From: an uncultured Clostridia bacterium
Lineage (GTDB): Bacteria > Bacillota > Clostridia > TANB77 > CAG-508
DNA: 64,000 bases
Direction: 5' to 3'
NCBI GenBank assembly: GCA_934180065.1
Contig: CAKPRA010000006.1
Span: forward strand, 5,952 to 69,951
Position numbers and translations under genes: made by a program. This document shows positions 55,254 through 63,793 of the stretch, piece after piece. Position 1 is the stretch's first letter. Every line of letters begins with the position of its first letter. The notes below the pieces were generated by a model. The model saw only the letters and a list, made by a program, of their open reading frames with translations, was not told the DNA's origin and did not search any database.

Positions 55254-56147
55254 ATGTTAAGAATTATTGAAACTTATTATTTATTATTTATGATTTATGC
55301 AATACTAGGTTGGTGTATGGAAGTTATTGCAAAATTATTTCAATACCATAGATTTATTAATAGAGGATTTTTAATAGGTCCATACTGTCCAATTTATGGT
55401 TGGGGAGCTTTAGCAATAACTATATTATTAAAAAAATATGTATATGATCCATTGGTATTATTTATTATGGCTGTAGTAGTTTGTTCAATTTTGGAATACT
55501 TGACGAGTTATTTTATGGAAAAAATTTATCATGCAAGATGGTGGGATTATAGTCAAAGAAAATTTAATATTAATGGAAGAATATGTTTAAGAACAATGAT
55601 TCCTTTTGGATTATTAGGACTAGCTATATCTTATGGTACAAATCCACTTTTTTTGGCAGGTTTAGATAAGTTAAGTGATAAAGTAATCACAATAATTTCA
55701 ATATGTTTTTTTGTAATATTTATTACAGACAATATAGTTTCAAAAAATATTCTTTCAACTGTTAAAACAGAAAATAAGAAACTTGAAAAAGATAATACTG
55801 AAGAAATAACTGAAAAAGTTAGAGCTGTCTTAAAAAGCAGGAGCTGGGCTTATAGAAGATTGTTAAATGCTTATCCTAATGCAAAATATATAACAAAGAT
55901 AATAAAAGAAAATGTGAAAAAGGTTAAAAATGAAATAAAAGAAAATGTTGATAAGGCTAAAGAAGAAGTAAAGGAAAATGTTGAAAAGGCAAAGCTGGAA
56001 GTTAAAGAAAATTTAGATAAAACTAAAGAAAATGTAAAGGAAAATATTGAAAAAACAAAAATTGGATTTAAAGAAAATGCTGATAAAGCAAAGAATGGTA
56101 AAAAGGAAAACATTGAAATTAGTGAAAATAAAGAGAATCTTCTTTGA
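55254..56147 (+). CDS. PF06541-type membrane protein with 11-residue repeat tail
   Basis: 297 aa. Residues 1-170 have five membrane segments with motifs of the putative ABC-transporter type IV family (LGWCMEVIAKLF, NRGFLIGPYCPIYGWG, WDYSQRKFNINGRICL). From about residue 225 the tail is a run of 11-residue repeats: KNEIKENVDKA, KEEVKENVEKA, KLEVKENLDKT, KENVKENIEKT, KIGFKENADKA, KNGKKENIEIS. This pattern predicts a long amphipathic helix like LEA-3 or apolipoprotein repeats. Function unknown. Confidence 0.78.
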   Translation: MLRIIETYYLLFMIYAILGWCMEVIAKLFQYHRFINRGFLIGPYCPIYGWGALAITILLKKYVYDPLVLFIMAVVVCSILEYLTSYFMEKIYHARWWDYSQRKFNINGRICLRTMIPFGLLGLAISYGTNPLFLAGLDKLSDKVITIISICFFVIFITDNIVSKNILSTVKTENKKLEKDNTEEITEKVRAVLKSRSWAYRRLLNAYPNAKYITKIIKENVKKVKNEIKENVDKAKEEVKENVEKAKLEVKENLDKTKENVKENIEKTKIGFKENADKAKNGKKENIEISENKENLL

Positions 56148-56156
56148 AGATTCTCT
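56132..56156 (+). terminator. Terminator overlapping a stop codon
   Basis: AGAGAATCTTC / GAAGATTCTCT with a short loop, followed by GCGTTTTTC. The 5' arm lies within the last codons of the preceding gene. Confidence 0.8.
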
Positions 56157-56256
56157 GCGTTTTTCTAAAAGTATTATAAGATTTTGATAGAAGTTATTAT
56201 TTATCAATATTATAATTCAATTATATTTACAATTTTTTTGAAAGGACAAAAGTATA

Positions 56257-56673
56257 ATGGATAAAAATTTTATGATAATATCAACAATTTTATGATTATT
56301 TTTAATTCTATTTTTTATAAAATTACGTTATTCAAAATCAAAGTGCAATAAAAAAATAGAAGCAACATACTTGAAATGTAATAGTTATACAAGTACTGGT
56401 GGACGTGGCTGGGTAACGAAGTATGCCCCTGTCTTTAAATATAGTTTTAATGGTAATGAGTATATAAATCAATCTTTTCAATTATTATCTAAGAAAAAAA
56501 TACAAGAATTCATAGTTGATAAAAGCTATACTATAATTATAAATGAAAAGAAACCAAATAAGTTTATCTTAGATAAAAATATAGAATTTACTGAAATATT
56601 GATGTTACTTATGGGAATATTTTTTATTTTAACCATTGTATTAAATATTATTTTATATAACAGTAAAGTTTAA
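56257..56673 (+). pseudogene. DUF3592-like membrane protein with in-frame UGA
   Basis: ATG at 56257 after GAAAGGAC reads MDKNFMIISTIL, then UGA, and continues in the same frame LFLILFFIKLRYSKSKCNKK and KYAPVFKYSFNGNEY, ending with a second membrane helix. The YxPxVxYxVNGxxY-like motif between two helices is typical of DUF3592. UGA is a normal stop elsewhere in the window, so this is a nonsense mutation (for example from UGG) and not recoding. Confidence 0.65.
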
Positions 56674-56809
56674 TATATAAGTATAATTTTCTTAAGAGCA
56701 ATAAGTTAGGGGTCGAAGTTTGATCTTCGGAAACACATGAAGTGTTAATTTACTTTGAAACAGAAGTTTTGTTAACAATATTTTTTCACATCTTTAACTT
56801 CAAGGGTAA

Positions 56810-56830
56810 ACCACGGGTTATACCCGTGGT
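56810..56830. repeat. IS200/IS605-type left-end hairpin
   Basis: ACCACGGGT / ACCCGTGGT with a 3-base loop, 110 bp upstream of a truncated tnpA. Matches the short subterminal hairpins recognised by IS200-like transposases. Confidence 0.6.
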
Positions 56831-56940
56831 ACAGGAAAGCTTATAGCGTTGAGTAAAGTAACAAAAATACCCACTCAAAACATGATATAATATTTAAAGT
56901 TTGACGGCTAAAAATATTAATTATGAGAGGAGTGGGGCGT

Positions 56941-57186
56941 ATGAAAAGTCCATACACAGATAGTTTAGCACACACAACATGGGAATGCAAGTACCACATA
57001 GTGTTTGCACCAAAGTTCAGAAGAAAAGAAATATACGGAAAATTGAAACAAGAGATAGGAATGATATTGAGAGAATTATGTAGAAGAAAAGAAGTAGAGA
57101 TAATAAATGCAGAGGCATGTCCAGATCATATACATATGTATGTAAGTATTCCACCAAAAATGAGTGTGTTGTTAATGATAAAATAA
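56941..57186 (+). pseudogene. tnpA: IS200-family transposase TnpA, 3' truncated
   Basis: 81 residues. SLAHTTWECKYHIVFAPKFR is the family N-terminus, and CPDHIHMYVSIPPKMSV contains the HUH metal motif (HIH). The protein ends where the palindrome at 57171-57224 begins, so the catalytic Tyr helix of the usual 130-150-aa enzyme is lost. GAGAGGAG ribosome binding site. Confidence 0.9.
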
Positions 57187-57224
57187 GAATGTACAAAATT
57201 GTGCATTCTTATTTTATCATTAAC
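57171..57224. repeat. Palindrome A (left flank of the YcaO cluster)
   Basis: A perfect 21-bp stem, GTTAATGATAAAATAAGAAT plus one base with its complement at 57204-57224, and a 12-base loop. The first 15 bases of the arm are identical to Palindrome B at 63794-63827. Interrupts tnpA. Could act as a terminator, but the shared arms suggest a repeat or element end. Confidence 0.75.
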
Positions 57225-57296
57225 AATGGTTATGTTTTATCTTTATAGATACAACTTATTTGTCGAAAAAGGTCAGATTTTACCGATGGAAAAATG

Positions 57297-57325
57297 TTGA
57301 CAAATGAGTTAAGAAAAAATATAAT
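57297..57325 (+). promoter_or_regulatory. Perfect consensus promoter of the peptide gene
   Basis: TTGACA at 57297-57302, 17-bp spacer, TATAAT at 57320-57325. No other promoter in the window matches both hexamers and spacing better. It drives the 18-aa peptide gene 64 bp downstream. Confidence 0.8.
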
Positions 57326-57388
57326 TTGAATATAAATTCAAATACTAATTAGTAATAATTGAATTCAATCTTGAAAGGAGGAATTACA

Positions 57389-57445
57389 ATGAGAAAATTA
57401 CTAAAAAAATTTGAACGTAAATTAGATATGCTTTGTACAGCATAA
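57389..57445 (+). CDS. 18-aa Cys-containing peptide, candidate precursor peptide
   Basis: Encodes MRKLLKKFERKLDMLCTA behind an ideal ribosome binding site (AAAGGAGG, 7-base spacing) and a consensus promoter. The peptide is a basic amphipathic helix (KKFERKLDM) ending in Cys-Thr-Ala. It is followed by a stem-loop and then by a gene set including a C39-like peptidase, a MoaA-like radical SAM enzyme and a YcaO protein. A YcaO could cyclise or thioamidate around the Cys-Thr. It might instead be a truncated small protein or a leader peptide. Confidence 0.6.
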   Translation: MRKLLKKFERKLDMLCTA

Positions 57446-57457
57446 TAAGTTACATAA

Positions 57458-57493
57458 ACCCGAAGTAAAACTTATTTATGTTTTACTTTGGGT
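57458..57493 (+). terminator. Stem-loop after the 18-aa peptide gene
   Basis: ACCCGAAGTAAAAC / GTTTTACTTTGGGT (one G-U), 12 bp after the peptide stop, with no clear T-run. It could be a partial terminator or processing hairpin making the peptide mRNA more abundant than the downstream genes, as in many RiPP operons. Confidence 0.55.
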
Positions 57494-57542
57494 AAAATAA
57501 AAACGTATAATAGCCCAAAATAAAGTATATATTATAATTACT

Positions 57543-57592
57543 ATTACAAAAGAGAAGACATAAGTTTTATAACCTGTCTTCTCTTTTGTAAT
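57543..57592 (+). terminator. Second stem-loop before the C39-like gene
   Basis: A perfect 18-bp stem, ATTACAAAAGAGAAGACA with its complement at 57575-57592, symmetric enough to terminate in both directions. No T-run; an attenuator or processing site is possible. Confidence 0.55.
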
Positions 57593-57662
57593 AATTATTA
57601 TATATAAATAGCGTTAAGATCATTATAGAAAATATTATATCAAAAGAGAGGAGTTAGCAATT

Positions 57663-59294
57663 ATGAAAAAAATAAATAGTAATTATGATATAAAAAAAAA
57701 AATAATACCAGATGAATGGAAAGAAAATATTGACAATATGTTAGAAGAGCAGTTATTTAATGCAAATAGATATTATGCAGAAAATATGCCAAATTTCAGA
57801 GAAAAAGTAACAGAAGTATCTAATTTAGATTCTACTTCTTTTTTAGAATTACTAAAAAGTAGATGGGATTGGCATAATATGTTTTATGAAGAAATATTAG
57901 AGCCAGCTGTAGAAAAATATACAAGAATGAATACAAACGAGTTTTCTCTAAAAGATATACAAGAATTACAACAGGTTTATAAAACTATGTGTAAAGTAGA
58001 CCAAGCAACTTTAATTGCAAGTGCTGCAATTAAAAAAAATTTAAAACAAAACATAGGCAATGTTACTAAAGGGATAAGAAGTGAAGAAGAAAAATTCATG
58101 TTACTTACCCCTCCTACAGAAACATTCTTTGCTACATACTATATAGATCACATGAAATATATTATGGAGTTAAAAAAGAATAATATTGAAGAAGCTAACA
58201 ATATAAAAAAAGAGCTATTAAGAAAATATCACATAAATGATGAAAAAATATTTAACGGTAGGATACAAAAATTTTACAAATATTTGAATATGTCAGAAGA
58301 GCAAATAAAACAAGAGATTAAAACAAGTAAGATATCAAATGAGTATAAGGTAAAGCATTTTTATTTTACATTAGAACACCCTGAGAGAAAAGCATTTAGA
58401 GATTTACTTTTATTTGATAATTTAGATGAAAAATATATTGCAAAATCATTAGTTGGAATATCAGGATTTGTATTAAGAAAGAAAATGTTGCAAATTTTAA
58501 AAGAGGAAAAAATAATAAATAATGACGAATATATATATCAATATAACGATAGTCAAATAGAAACTTTTTTAAATCAATTGTATGATAAAAGAAAACAGTA
58601 TATGTGTAAAGATATTAAACTATATAGACAACATGGACCGACTTGTGCAATTGCTTCATCGATGATGTTGATGAATTATTATGGAGTTATGGATAAATGT
58701 AATAGATTAATAGAAAGAGAATTATACAGAAAATATAAATCAAAATTAATTGATGGAGCTCATTTTTCTGGAATTGCACGTTATTTACAAAAAAATGGAA
58801 TAAATGTAGAGCTAGTACATTCAGAAAGTCAATATTTTTCAAACGATAAAGGATATATACCAGATATGGAATATAAATATATACTTAATGAATATAAAAG
58901 GTTTATAGAAAATAGTGATGTAAAAACTTTTTGTAATGTTAATATTAATCCAGATTTTATCCATAAAGCACTAGAAAATGGCAAAATAATTATGTTAGCA
59001 GGAAATTCTGGTAAAGAACTTCATTCGATACTTGTTTGCGGGTATAATAATAACCAATTTTTTATATGTGACCCATTAATAAAAGAGAAAAAACTAATTA
59101 CGTGCGAGGAACTAAAAAAGTACATGGACACTCCAATTGGAAAATGGTGTATTGTATCAGAAAAGCAAAATGAAAAAGTAGATAGACTATTAGAAGCTTG
59201 TCCAAAGTTTCAAAGGCAAGCAGATGAAATACTAGAAAATAATATAGCTTTTTATATAAAAAATAAATCTTGTAATAACATTCATGAAAGATAA
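57663..59294 (+). CDS. C39/papain-like cysteine peptidase-domain protein
   Basis: 543 aa, no signal or membrane segment. Residues 1-300 are helical with no recognised family. From about 318 there is a C39_2-type domain: LYRQHGPTCAIASSMMLMNY (Cys near 327), KELHSILVCGY (His near 454) and FFICDPLIKEKK (Asp), the catalytic triad order of peptidases and their C39-like relatives. It may process the 18-aa peptide or be an enzyme reusing the fold. First gene after the peptide; RBS GAGAGGAG. Confidence 0.75.
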   Translation: MKKINSNYDIKKKIIPDEWKENIDNMLEEQLFNANRYYAENMPNFREKVTEVSNLDSTSFLELLKSRWDWHNMFYEEILEPAVEKYTRMNTNEFSLKDIQELQQVYKTMCKVDQATLIASAAIKKNLKQNIGNVTKGIRSEEEKFMLLTPPTETFFATYYIDHMKYIMELKKNNIEEANNIKKELLRKYHINDEKIFNGRIQKFYKYLNMSEEQIKQEIKTSKISNEYKVKHFYFTLEHPERKAFRDLLLFDNLDEKYIAKSLVGISGFVLRKKMLQILKEEKIINNDEYIYQYNDSQIETFLNQLYDKRKQYMCKDIKLYRQHGPTCAIASSMMLMNYYGVMDKCNRLIERELYRKYKSKLIDGAHFSGIARYLQKNGINVELVHSESQYFSNDKGYIPDMEYKYILNEYKRFIENSDVKTFCNVNINPDFIHKALENGKIIMLAGNSGKELHSILVCGYNNNQFFICDPLIKEKKLITCEELKKYMDTPIGKWCIVSEKQNEKVDRLLEACPKFQRQADEILENNIAFYIKNKSCNNIHER

Positions 59295-59313
59295 ATAAAA
59301 AGGGAGAATTATA

Positions 59314-60282
59314 TTGAATAGAGAAATTTTAAAAAGAATATTAGATTATATTTGTCATGACGATGAAAGAAAAGAAGAAGCGTTGAAAATTTTATTAAAT
59401 ATGGATGAAAAATATATGGGGGATTATCTAATAAATTTCGTTGAAAATAGATATATTTGTAAATTAATTTCCAAGAGTGATTTACAAAATATAATGAATG
59501 AATTAAGAAAGTTAAAATTTAAAGAGTTTAAGTACCAAAAGAAATTAAAAAGTAAAACAGATTATATATATGAAAAATATGCAAAAATAACAGATTTGAA
59601 AAAAAATCATAATGAAATAAATGTATTATTTGATGAGTTGAATAAATTTTTAAATAAAAATAATATAGATTATTATCATACAGGAGGAATATTGACATAT
59701 TTTTTAACAAATACACCATTAAATCGATTCCATCATGATATGGATGTTTTTATTAATTATAAAGATTTACCTAAATTAGAAAAATTAATAAAAGATAGTA
59801 ACGGAAAATTTCAGTTTATAAGGGATTGGGGAAACAGGGATGATGGAAAGAAAAGTAGATTTTTTAAAATAAAATATAATAAATCAGATATCCCAATTAC
59901 AATTATTATGTTTGAAAGACAAAAAAAAGGAGGAGTCATACAAAAAGATTATTTTCTTAGTGGAAATAATCTATGTTGTGAGAATATATATAATTCACCA
60001 GAATGTTCAAAATTAAGTTTTGAAGAAGAAAAACAATATAAAAAGAATGGAATACCATACAAAACTATTTCTTTAGAGGCTTTATATTGTTCAAAAGAGT
60101 CATTAGGGCGTGAAAAAGATAAAAAAGATTGCGAAATAATAAGAAAACACATTAATCAAAAAAAAGCAAAAAGATTGAAAGAAATATTAAAAAATCAGAA
60201 GGCAAATAAAACATATATAGTAGATGATAAAAATATAATTAGTTTTATATGTAAAGAAAATGAAATAGAAAGAGTGATATAA
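59314..60282 (+). CDS. Nucleotidyltransferase-fold protein
   Basis: 322 aa from a UUG start with AGGGAGAA upstream. The middle has YYHTGGILTYFLTNTPLNRF followed by HHDMDVFINY, i.e. the GG...(D/E)xD metal-binding pattern of LinB/MNT/AbiEii-type nucleotidyltransferases (about residues 121-150). The N-terminal 110 residues are helical. Its stop overlaps the next start by one base (TAATG), so tightly coupled to the radical SAM gene. Likely transfers a nucleotide to an unknown acceptor in this pathway. Confidence 0.7.
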   Translation: MNREILKRILDYICHDDERKEEALKILLNMDEKYMGDYLINFVENRYICKLISKSDLQNIMNELRKLKFKEFKYQKKLKSKTDYIYEKYAKITDLKKNHNEINVLFDELNKFLNKNNIDYYHTGGILTYFLTNTPLNRFHHDMDVFINYKDLPKLEKLIKDSNGKFQFIRDWGNRDDGKKSRFFKIKYNKSDIPITIIMFERQKKGGVIQKDYFLSGNNLCCENIYNSPECSKLSFEEEKQYKKNGIPYKTISLEALYCSKESLGREKDKKDCEIIRKHINQKKAKRLKEILKNQKANKTYIVDDKNIISFICKENEIERVI

Positions 60283-61181
60283 TGAAAATAGATAGAGGAG
60301 AATATAGAATTTCAATAATATCAGATTGTAATATGAAGTGTGAATATTGTCATAATGAAGGAAATGAGAAAGAAATAAAAGATATGCTATGTATACAAGA
60401 TATTGAAAATATTGTTAAAAATTCATATAATCTTGGGTTAAAGGAAATAAGGCTAACAGGAGGAGAGCCTTTAATACATCCACAGATATATGAAATATGT
60501 AAGATGCTTAATGAAACATATAAATTAAAAGTTAGTATTAATACAAATGGAATTTTAATAGAAAAATTATTATACTTAATTAATAAAAAATACATAACGA
60601 GGGTAACAGTAGGTCTTGATTATTATGATAATAAAGTTTCTAAAAACTCTCCAATTGGAATTCCATCAAAAAAAATATTGGAGAATATATTAAAAATAAA
60701 AAAAACAGGGTGTAATGTTTCAATAGCTACGGTATTCAATGAAAACATTGAAGAAATTGAAAAAATTGTGTCTTGGGGAGTGAAAAATAGAATTAGAGTA
60801 AAGATAATAGAAGTTGAAAGAAATGAAATTGCTGAGTCAAGTACAAAGTCATATATACAAATGCGTGAATATATATTTAATAAATTTAATTTAAAAAGAA
60901 GAATTGATAAAAATGGTGAATTTAATGGATATATGGATAATTTTAAAGTAGTATCCTTTTTTCATTCATTATGTAGATTAAGACGATGTGATATTTGTAA
61001 AAAAATACATTTAAGAATTACAAGTAAAGGAGTAATGAAGCCTTGCATATTCTATAGTAATCAAGATGAAAACCTATTAGACGGAAATATTAGAGAAAAA
61101 ATAAAAAAAGTTGTTGGTCGTCAAATTGATTATCATTTTTTAGATAATGTAGTAATTAAGGAGTATGATGATGCGATTTAA
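60282..61181 (+). CDS. MoaA-like radical SAM enzyme
   Basis: 299 aa. CX3CX2C cluster at residues 16-23 (DCNMKCEYCHNEG), IRLTGGEPLIHPQ for SAM binding, and SINTNGILIEKL. The C-terminal cysteines CRLRRCDICKKIHLRITSKG and VMKPCIFYS follow the MoaA pattern for a second 4Fe-4S cluster (CxxC...RLT..G...PCL). MoaA itself makes cyclic pyranopterin from GTP; no other molybdopterin genes are nearby, so a related nucleotide or peptide reaction is likely. Confidence 0.85.
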   Translation: MKIDRGEYRISIISDCNMKCEYCHNEGNEKEIKDMLCIQDIENIVKNSYNLGLKEIRLTGGEPLIHPQIYEICKMLNETYKLKVSINTNGILIEKLLYLINKKYITRVTVGLDYYDNKVSKNSPIGIPSKKILENILKIKKTGCNVSIATVFNENIEEIEKIVSWGVKNRIRVKIIEVERNEIAESSTKSYIQMREYIFNKFNLKRRIDKNGEFNGYMDNFKVVSFFHSLCRLRRCDICKKIHLRITSKGVMKPCIFYSNQDENLLDGNIREKIKKVVGRQIDYHFLDNVVIKEYDDAI

Positions 61182-61614
61182 AAGTAATATAGCAATATTA
61201 TTATTTATCTTTCGATTTGACAATTCAAAAAAAGAAGTTTTACTGCAAAAAAGAATAAGTTCATATGCTAATAATATGTGGGATGCATCTTGTAGTGGAC
61301 ATGTTGAAGAAGGAGAGTCATTTTCTTCTGCAGCAATTAGAGAAGCAAACGAAGAACTTGGAATCACAATTGATAAAAAAAATTTAAAATTCAAAAAAAT
61401 ATACCAGAATTATAAGAAAGCATATGTCAATGTATTATTTGAAATAGAAAAATATAAAGGTAAAATAGAAATAAAAGAGAAAGATAAGTGTAAGGAATTA
61501 AGATGGTTTGATATAAATAAGTTACCAAAAGGAACAATAAGTTATGTAAAAGAAGCAGTAATGAATGAGGATATTATTTATGATGATTTAGATATAAAAT
61601 TAAATAATCAATAA
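61165..61614 (+). CDS. NUDIX hydrolase
   Basis: 149 aa; begins with three consecutive ATG codons and overlaps the radical SAM gene by 17 bp. NUDIX box intact: GHVEEGESFSSAA followed by IREANEELGI. The N-terminal part (VLLQKRISSYANNMWDASCS) is Idi-like. Could hydrolyse a nucleotide-linked intermediate or guard against a toxic one. Operon member. Confidence 0.88.
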   Translation: MMMRFKSNIAILLFIFRFDNSKKEVLLQKRISSYANNMWDASCSGHVEEGESFSSAAIREANEELGITIDKKNLKFKKIYQNYKKAYVNVLFEIEKYKGKIEIKEKDKCKELRWFDINKLPKGTISYVKEAVMNEDIIYDDLDIKLNNQ

Positions 61615-61632
61615 AATATAGGAAAGGAGAAT

Positions 61633-61659
61633 ATGATAATATATCATATGCACAAATAA
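61633..61659 (+). other. Upstream mini-ORF (MIIYHMHK) before the 106-aa gene
   Basis: AAAGGAGAAT precedes ATG ATA ATA TAT CAT ATG CAC AAA TAA, and the next ATG abuts this stop. The downstream gene has no ribosome binding site of its own, suggesting termination-reinitiation. Confidence 0.45.
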
Positions 61660-61980
61660 ATGGAAGAAAAATTTATTACGATTAAGGGATTTTTAAAAAA
61701 TAAAGAAAAGAAAGATAATGCAATTTTTGTAGCTAAAACTGCTAAGTCAATAATTATAGGACCATATACTGCTAATAATTTTAAATATGATGATTTTTAT
61801 AAAAGACTAACTGCAAATTGCTTGTATAATAAACATATGTATAAAAATGTATCAATAAAAAAAATTAATAAAATTATAAATGATAATAAAATAAAAATAG
61901 AAGAGCTTACAGATACAATGTTGGAATATTGTAAAAATGGGGAACTTGTGTGTCATAAATTTATTAATATTCCAAAGTGA
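61660..61980 (+). CDS. Small protein (106 aa) of the YcaO cluster, unknown
   Basis: Starts MEEKFITIKGFLKNKEKKDN and includes AKSIIIGPYTANNFKYDDFY, whose IIIGPYT is faintly like the GPxxxP segment of TOMM E1-like partner proteins. Three cysteines (NCLYN, YCKNG, LVCHKF). No recognised RRE or ThiF domain. Translation may depend on the mini-ORF before it. Possibly the substrate-binding or partner component for the YcaO protein (weak inference). Confidence 0.55.
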   Translation: MEEKFITIKGFLKNKEKKDNAIFVAKTAKSIIIGPYTANNFKYDDFYKRLTANCLYNKHMYKNVSIKKINKIINDNKIKIEELTDTMLEYCKNGELVCHKFINIPK

Positions 61981-62079
61981 AAAATTCTTATTTAAAATGA
62001 TAGTAAAGCTTAGAACAAAAAGTATGATTTAATTAAAATAAAAGTTTATACATTAATAAAAATATTATACAAGGAGGAA

Positions 62080-63366
62080 ATGAAACTTATTATGAGAAAG
62101 AATAAATTAATTTTTAATCCAAAAGAAATAATAAAAATAATAGGTAAAGAATATAAAGATTTATCTTCAATATTTAGTGATAAAATAGGAATTGTAAATG
62201 TAATACTAAAACGTAATGAATTAGACGAATATGGACTAAAAATGTATCAATGTCTTAGTGCAGATACAAAAGTGTTATTTGATTTAAGCAGAGATGTAAG
62301 TAGTGGAGGATTAGGTATTTCATCAGATGAAAAAAGTGCAGTAATAAGTTGTATAGCCGAAGCAATAGAGCGTTACTGTATGTCATATGTTCCACAAAAT
62401 GATATAAAAAAAATGAAATGGAATGAAATAAATAATGAAGAAAAGATAAATGATTATCAATTATATACAGATATCCAATACGAACAAAATCCACAATATA
62501 TTAATCCTAAAAAAGAAGCAATATATTGGACAAGAATAAATTCTATTGAAGATGGTAAATATTTATATTGGCCATCAAGTTTGATTTATTTACCATTTGA
62601 GTTATCAAAAACTGTAGCAGAAACTAGTTCTACAGGAATGGCCGCTGGATTTTCCATAAATGATTGTATAGTTAGTGGTTTATTAGAGTTAATAGAAAGA
62701 GATTCATTAATGATTAACTTTTCGAAGAGATTGAATCCACCAGAAATAGATATTAATACGTTAAATATTGAAAATAAGAAATTTGTTGATGAAATATCTA
62801 AAAAGTATAAAATAAAAATATATAAATTATACAGTGATATAAAAGTTCCAACATATTTATGTTTTATATTTAATGGAGAAGGAAAAAAGTTACATTATGG
62901 AATAGGTGCATCAACGAATTTAGATTCTAATAAAGCAATAGATAAAGCATTAAAAGAATGCTTATTTACATACTATTATTCATTAAACATAATGGATTTA
63001 AGAAAAAATAATCCAGATGAAATAAGTACTTTATATGAACATTTTTTATATTATCAAGGTGAGTTGTTTGAAGAATTATTATTTGAAAGCGAAAAAGTTA
63101 AATATACAAGAGAATTGTATACATTTGATGATGTAAAAAAAGATTTAAAAAGTAATGGGTTAGAAATCTATTATAAAGATTTAACAACAGAAGATATTCG
63201 TTTAACAAATTTGAAAGTAGTAAAGGTAATAGTACCAGGTCTAATTGATTTAAATAAGACACATAAAATGCAAAGATTAGCTGCCAAGAGATTTGATGAT
63301 GTTCCAAATAAAATAGGTATAAATGCAAAAAATGGACTATCAAAACAACCACATCCTTTTCCATAA
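62080..63366 (+). CDS. YcaO cyclodehydratase-like protein
   Basis: 428 aa. YcaO ATP-binding motifs: SGGLGISSDEKSAVISCIAE then AIERYCMSY; STGMAAGFSINDCIVSGLLE then LIERDSLMI; KECLFTYYY. It ends QPHPFP, the proline-rich C-terminal motif of azoline-forming TOMM YcaO enzymes that positions the active site. The usual E1-like/RRE partner and FMN dehydrogenase are not recognisable here. Likely modifies Cys/Thr of a peptide, the 18-aa product being the nearest candidate. AAGGAGG lies only 2 bases before the first ATG; the fifth codon (also ATG) may be the true start. Confidence 0.88.
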   Translation: MKLIMRKNKLIFNPKEIIKIIGKEYKDLSSIFSDKIGIVNVILKRNELDEYGLKMYQCLSADTKVLFDLSRDVSSGGLGISSDEKSAVISCIAEAIERYCMSYVPQNDIKKMKWNEINNEEKINDYQLYTDIQYEQNPQYINPKKEAIYWTRINSIEDGKYLYWPSSLIYLPFELSKTVAETSSTGMAAGFSINDCIVSGLLELIERDSLMINFSKRLNPPEIDINTLNIENKKFVDEISKKYKIKIYKLYSDIKVPTYLCFIFNGEGKKLHYGIGASTNLDSNKAIDKALKECLFTYYYSLNIMDLRKNNPDEISTLYEHFLYYQGELFEELLFESEKVKYTRELYTFDDVKKDLKSNGLEIYYKDLTTEDIRLTNLKVVKVIVPGLIDLNKTHKMQRLAAKRFDDVPNKIGINAKNGLSKQPHPFP

Positions 63367-63430
63367 AATTTCATTTGCATGTATAATTGTAAAATGATAT
63401 AATCCCTTTCAAAAAAGGAATGTGATTATA

Positions 63431-63793
63431 ATGAGTAATATAACAAAAAAGCATTTGTAGGCTATTTAAAGAAAACTTTATCAAAAAAAGAGTTTTATAA
63501 AATAACAATAAATGACATAACAGAAGCTTGTGGTGCGAATAGACAAAAGTTTTATTATTATTTTAAAGCTGTATATGATTTATTAGAGTGGATTTATACA
63601 AATTAGATAATAGGTAAAATTAGAAATTTAGAAACAGATAATCCAACGGAAATTTGCAATAGAAATTTTTTTATATGTTTTTGAATATATTATTGAAAAT
63701 AAAAAATTTATTGCAGATTTTTATAAATATGCATTTGTTGGATTAGTACAAAAATGGATAGAAAATCCAGAAGAAAAATTAAGCATAATGTTT
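63431..63793 (+). pseudogene. TetR-family regulator, multiply disrupted
   Basis: ATG at 63431 reads MSNITKK, then shifts frame at an A6 run. The next frame gives FVGYLKKTLSKKEFYKITIN and the HTH DITEACGANRQKFYYYF, then IYTN and UAG. A third frame supplies a TetR_C-like end (YVFEYIIENKKFIADFYKYA, FVGLVQKWIENPEEK) running into the palindrome at 63794. Resembles DhaS-type TetR proteins. At least three lesions, so genuinely decayed. Confidence 0.8.

Noticed and set aside
56257..56673. UGA recoded as Trp
   Set aside because: dprA and the 61660 gene end with UGA and other genes use UGG for Trp, so the standard code applies; the UGA is a lesion.
60282..61181. Genuine MoaA for molybdopterin synthesis
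   Set aside because: No moaC, moaE, mogA or molybdate transport genes nearby, and it is translationally coupled to a nucleotidyltransferase and near a YcaO; a MoaA-like enzyme of another pathway is more likely.
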